A DNA stretch of 64,000 nucleotides, taken from positions 2,605,563-2,669,562 of the forward strand of contig ML133394.1 of NCBI GenBank assembly GCA_003864495.1, written 5' to 3'. Each line of letters opens with the position of its first letter. Position 1 is the stretch's first letter. Both the position numbers and the translations under genes were made by a program. The DNA comes from Nemopilema nomurai (lineage: Eukaryota > Cnidaria > Scyphozoa > Rhizostomeae > Rhizostomatidae). The notes under the pieces were generated by a model. It was not told the origin of the DNA, made no database searches, and saw only the letters and a program-made list of their open reading frames with translations. Below, in pieces: positions 58,923-64,000 of the stretch.

Positions 58923-61900
58923 ATGAAACACTGGCATAAGGATAACAAAATAGTAGTTTTGAGAAGGCCAAAAAACCTATGGTGAGAAAGATGGGCAGGC
59001 TGAAACTGAGACATTAGAGGATCGCTGCTACGTTCATGGATATGCTAGGCTTGGAACAAATGGTAGATATACTTTAAAGAAAAAGTCTTGAGTTGCTTTC
59101 AGTACATATTCGAAAGAAGCAAGGACTTTATATTTTGAAGACAGAAGCTGACTCTTTTGGTTGGATGAAAGAGCAAAAACAACCGACAAAGTCACGATAA
59201 AAAGCAACCTTGAAGAGGAAACAAAGAATTGCAGCTAAACGACGAAGGACGAGCAAAAGAGAGAGAAATGCCACAAGATAAACAAAATAATTGTTTCAGG
59301 CCACAAATCAACCCATCCAACCACTTCCAACTCGACCAAAAAGCATTCAAAATGCAAGAATGTTTTAAGGATAATGAAGATGTTAAGGGCTATGGAAAGG
59401 TAATGAAGATGATGATCAAGATGACGATGAAGATTAGGTTATGATGAAGATGATGATCAACATGATGAAGATGAAATCCTAACAATTACAAAACGAGGAG
59501 AGAGAAATAGAAGTGAAACAATGTTTATATCAACGATCTTACAATTGAAAAAGAATAACCTCAAAACGAAGACTGTACTACGACCCTCACCTAACTCGCC
59601 AAGGACCGACTGACCAAAAATAACTCTTTTATACATCTGAGTAAGCCAACCTTAAGTTGTCACGGGAAAAAACAACCTTGAAGAAGAAACAAAGAAGTGC
59701 AGCTAAACGACGAAGAACGAGCAAAAAAGAGAGAAATGCCGCAAGGGCAAAAACAAACTGTTTCAGGCCACAAATCAACCAATCCAATAACTACCAACTC
59801 GACCTAACAGTATACAAACTTCAAGACGATGATGAGGATGATGAGGATGATGAAGATTTTTAAGGGCCAAGGAAAGGTTATGAAGATGATGATCAAGATG
59901 ACCATGAAGATTAGGTTATGATGAAGATGATGAGCAACACGATGAAGATAAAATCCTAACAATTACAAAACAAGAGAGAGAAATAGAAGTGCAACAATGT
60001 TTGTATCAACGAACTTCCAATTCAAAAAGAATAACCTCAAAACCAAGACTGTACTACGACCCTCACCTAACTCGCCAAGGACCGACCGACCAAAAATAAC
60101 TCTTTTATACATCCTAGTAAGCCATCCTTGAGTTGTCAGCCCTTCAAATGTTCTATGCAGTAAAAAACAAAGATGATTATCAAGCAACAACCTTGAGAGC
60201 TTAAACGATTTTCAAATAAAAGCTCAAAACTTTAAAACTCTCAGTATCAGATCAATATAATGATGTAAGAGATGGGAAAGAATCCAGTGTGGAACAGCTG
60301 TGAAAGGGCCATAAATGCTCTTCTCAAACTAGCATCAGTATGCCCAAAGGTGTAAAAAAGAAACGATAAACGAGAAGGACAGGTGAGAGTAGATTCTAAC
60401 GAAAGGATAGGAGAAGAATATGCAACGGACACGTGATGACAATCTTCGACGAAGAGATTAAATGAAATGAGAATACTAAGGATGAAATTGTACGAGCACT
60501 CATTGAGTAGGTCGTTGGAGAGTATAAATTAAAAGCAATTAAAAAGATGAAACAGGGAAAGCAGCTGGGCCCTCGAATATAGATCTAGAACTCAAAACTG
60601 CTAGTGCGTAGATTTGGGTTTCAATAAAAATTAAACACTTTCATCAAACGTCTCATCACAAGCGGTTGCTGTAAAATGGCAGTGCATGCAGAAGCAACTA
60701 CTCGATTGCAATAATTCAGGGAATGTTGTAAACTATTGACTGGAACAATGTTAACATTGAAGGTGAAATCTCATCGAATTATAGGAGCCGTGTAACGGAA
60801 AGGATTTCACAAGCCAGTGAAACACTGGCATAAGGATAACATAAAATAGTAGTTTTGAGAAGGACCAAAAAACCTATGGTGAGAAAGATGGGCAGGCTGA
60901 AACTGAGACATTAGAGGATCGCTGCTACGTTCATGGATATGCTAGGCTTGGAACAAATGGTAGATATACTTTAAAGAAAAAGTCTTGAGTTGCTTTCAGT
61001 ACATATTCGAAAGAAGCAAGGACTTTATATTTTGAAGACAGAAGCTGACTCTTTTGGTTGGATGAAAGAGCAAAAACAACCGACAAAGTCACGATAAAAA
61101 GCAACCTTGAAGAGGAAACAAAGAATTGCAGCTAAACGACGAAGGACGAGCAAAAGAGAGAGAAATGCCACAAGAAAAACAAAATAATTGTTTCAGGCCA
61201 CAAATCAACCCATCCAACCACTTCCAACTCGACCAAAAAGCATTCAAAATGCAAGAATGTTTTAAGGATAATGAAGATGTTAAGGGCTATGGAAAGGTAA
61301 TGAAGATGATGATCAAGATGACGATGAAGATTAGGTTATGATGAAGATGATGATCAACATGATGAAGATGAAATCCTAACATTACAAAACGAGGAGAGAG
61401 AAATAGAAGTGAAACAATGTTTATATCAACGATCTTACAATTGAAAAAGAATAACCTCAAAACCAAGACTGTACTACGACCCTCACCTAACTCGCCAAGG
61501 ACCGACCGACCAAAAATAACTCTTTTATACATCTGAGTAAGCCATCCTTAAGTTGTCACGGGAAAAAGCAACCTTGAAGAAGAAACAAAGAAGTGCAGCT
61601 AAACGACGAAGACGAGCAAAAAAGAGAGAAATGCCGCAAGGGCAAAAACAAACTGTTTCAGGCCACAAATCAACCCATCCAATAACTACCAACTCGACCA
61701 AACAGTATACAAACTTCAAGACGATGATGAGGATGATGAGGATGATGAAGATTTTTAAGGGCCAAGGAAAGGTTATCAAGATGATGATCAAGATGACCAT
61801 GAAGATTAGGTTATGATGAAGATGATGAGCAACATGATGAAGATAAAATCCTAACAATTACAAAACAAAGAGAGAGAAATAGAAGTGCAACAATGTTTGT

Positions 61901-64000
61901 ATCAACGAACTTCCAATTCAAAAAGAATAACCTCAAAACCAAGACTGTACTACGACCCTCACCTAACTCGCCAAGGACCGACCGACCAAAAATAACTCTT
62001 TTATACATCCTAGTAAGCCATCCTTGAGTTGTCAGCCCTTCAAATGTTCTATGCAGTAAAAAACAAAGATGATTATCAAGCAACAACCTTGAGAGCTTAA
62101 ACGATTTTCAAATAAAAGCTCAAAACTTTAAAACTCTCAGTATCAGATCAATATAATGATGTAAGAGATGGGAAAGAATCCAGTGTGGAACAGCTGTGAA
62201 AGGGCCATAAATGCTCTTCTCAAACTAGCATCAGTATGCCCAAAGGTGTAAAAAGAAACGATAAACGAGAAGGACAGGTGGAGAGTAGATTCTAAAAAGG
62301 ATAGGAGAAGAATATGCAACGGACACGTGATGACAATCTTCGACGAAGAGATTAAATGAAATGAGAATACTAAGGATGAAATTGTACGAGCACTCATTGA
62401 GTAGGTCGTTGGAGAGTATAAATTAAAAACAATTAAAAAGATAAAACAGGGAAAGCAGCTGGGCCCTCGAATATAGATCTAGAACTCAAAACTGCTAGTG
62501 CGTAGATTTGGGTTTCAATAAAAATTAAACACTTTCATCAAACGTCTCATCACAAGCGGTTGCTGTAAAATGGCAGTGCATGCAGAAGCAACTACTCGAT
62601 TGCAATAATTCAGGGAATGTTAAACTATTGACTGGAACAATGTTAACATTGAAGGTGAAATCTCATCGAATTATAGGAGCCGTGTAACGGAAAGGATTTT
62701 ACAGGATAGTGGAACACTGCATAAGGAACATAAATAGTAGTTTTGAGAAGGACCAAAAAACCTATGGTGAGAAAGATGGGCAGGCTGAAACTGAGACATT
62801 AGAGGATCGCTGCTACGTTCATGGATATGCTAGGCTTGGAACAAATGGTAGATATACTTTAAAGAAAAAGTCTTGAGTTGCTTTCAGTACATATTCGAAA
62901 GAAGCAAGGACTTTATATTTTGAAGACAGAAGCTGACTCTTTTGGTTGGATGAAAGAGCAAAAACAACCGACAAAGTCACGATAAAAAGCAACCTTGAAG
63001 AGGAAACAAAGAATTGCAGCTAAACGACGAAGGACGAGCAAAAGAGAGAGAAATGCCACAAGATAAACAAAATAATTGTTTCAGGCCAAAGTCAACCCAT
63101 CCAACCACTTCCAACTCGACCAAAAAGCATTCAAAATGCAAGAATGTTTTAAGGATAATGAAGATGTTAAGGGCTATGGAAAGGTAATGAAGATGATGAT
63201 CAAGATGACGATGAAGATTAGGTTATGATGAAGATGATGATCAACATGATGAAGATGAAATCCTAACAATTACAAAACGAGGAGAGAGAAATAGAAGTGA
63301 AACAATGTTTATATCAACGATCTTACAATTGAAAAAGAATAACCTCAAAACCAAGACTGTACTACGACCCTCACCTAACTCGCCAAGGACCGACCGACCG
63401 ACCAAAAATAACTCTTTTATACATCTGAGTAAGCCATCCTTAAGTTGTCACGGGAAAAGCAACCTTGAAGAAAAACAAAGAAGTGCAGCTAAACGACGAA
63501 GGACGAGCAAAAAAGAGAGAAATGCCGCAAGGGCAAAAACAAACTGTTTCAGGCCACAAATCAACCCATCCAATAACTACCAACTCGACCAAACAGTATA
63601 CAAACTTCAAGACGATGATGAGGATGATGAGGATGATGAAGATTTTTAAGGGCCAAGGAAAGGTTATCAAGATGATGATCAAGATGACCATGAAGATTAG
63701 GTTATGATGAAGATGATGAGCAACATGATGAAGATAAAATCCTAACAATTACAAAACAAAGAGAGAGAAATAGAAGTGCAACAATGTTTGTATCAACGAA
63801 CTTCCAATTCAAAAAGAATAACCTCAAAACCAAGACTGTACTACGACCCTCACCTAACTCGCCAAGGACCGACCGACCAAAAATAACTCTTTTATACATC
63901 CTAGTAAGCCATCCTTGAGTTGTCAGCCCTTCAAATGTTCTATGCAGTAAAAAACAAAGATGATTATCAAGCAACAACCTTGAGAGCTTAAACGATTTTC
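58923..64000. repeat. Macrosatellite array III (left end)
   Basis: Two full long units (58923-60816, 60817-62708) and a partial long unit cut by the window end. The first unit shares 'accgactgacc' and 'gacctaacag' with the first unit of array II (13565), so array order is preserved across the 45 kb duplication. The third unit has a damaged boundary hairpin (ggatagtggaacactgc). Confidence 0.95.

Overview
This is a eukaryotic window, almost certainly from an invertebrate animal. It carries a tRNA-derived SINE with target-site duplications, BEL/Pao LTR-retrotransposon remnants, a hAT transposase tail, a solo LTR, a MITE-like element and intron-like signals, and it has no operons or Shine-Dalgarno sites. 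A marine invertebrate such as a cnidarian is plausible but not proven by anything I can read. No intact, confidently functional protein gene is present. The many short open frames in the arrays mostly start with TTG, CTG or GTG and are by-products of repeats.

Layout: (I) 1-3338, end of a macrosatellite array. (II) 3339-13564, a roughly 10.2 kb low-copy block (block 1). (III) 13565-47185, the main array of 20 tandem units. (IV) 47186-58922, a second copy of the block (block 2). (V) 58923-64000, start of the next array. The block plus array is therefore itself repeated with a period near 44-45 kb.

The array unit has two length forms, long (about 1.89 kb) and short (about 1.42 kb). The long form holds two related subrepeats of about 470 bp (A then B). 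The short form keeps one A/B hybrid, and at least three different crossover positions can be read. Between 21083 and 45244 the units follow a five-unit higher-order pattern (long-short-long-short-short) with an 8.05 kb period, repeated three times. Unit boundaries coincide with a perfect 7-bp-stem hairpin, and each unit also carries a 14-bp palindrome.

The low-copy block contains diverged pieces of the same unit at both edges, a candidate two-exon minus-strand gene fragment, an old SINE, a solo LTR, and a degenerate BEL/Pao pol region with a hAT C-terminal fragment upstream of it. Since duplication the two blocks have diverged by insertion. Block 1 carries a 1.24 kb non-autonomous LTR element. 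Block 2 carries a SINE (14-bp target-site duplication) and a 2.8 kb insert made of an octamer-rich minisatellite and a 158-bp direct-repeat pair. The other block provides the empty site in each case. No CRISPR, rRNA gene or functional tRNA gene was seen.
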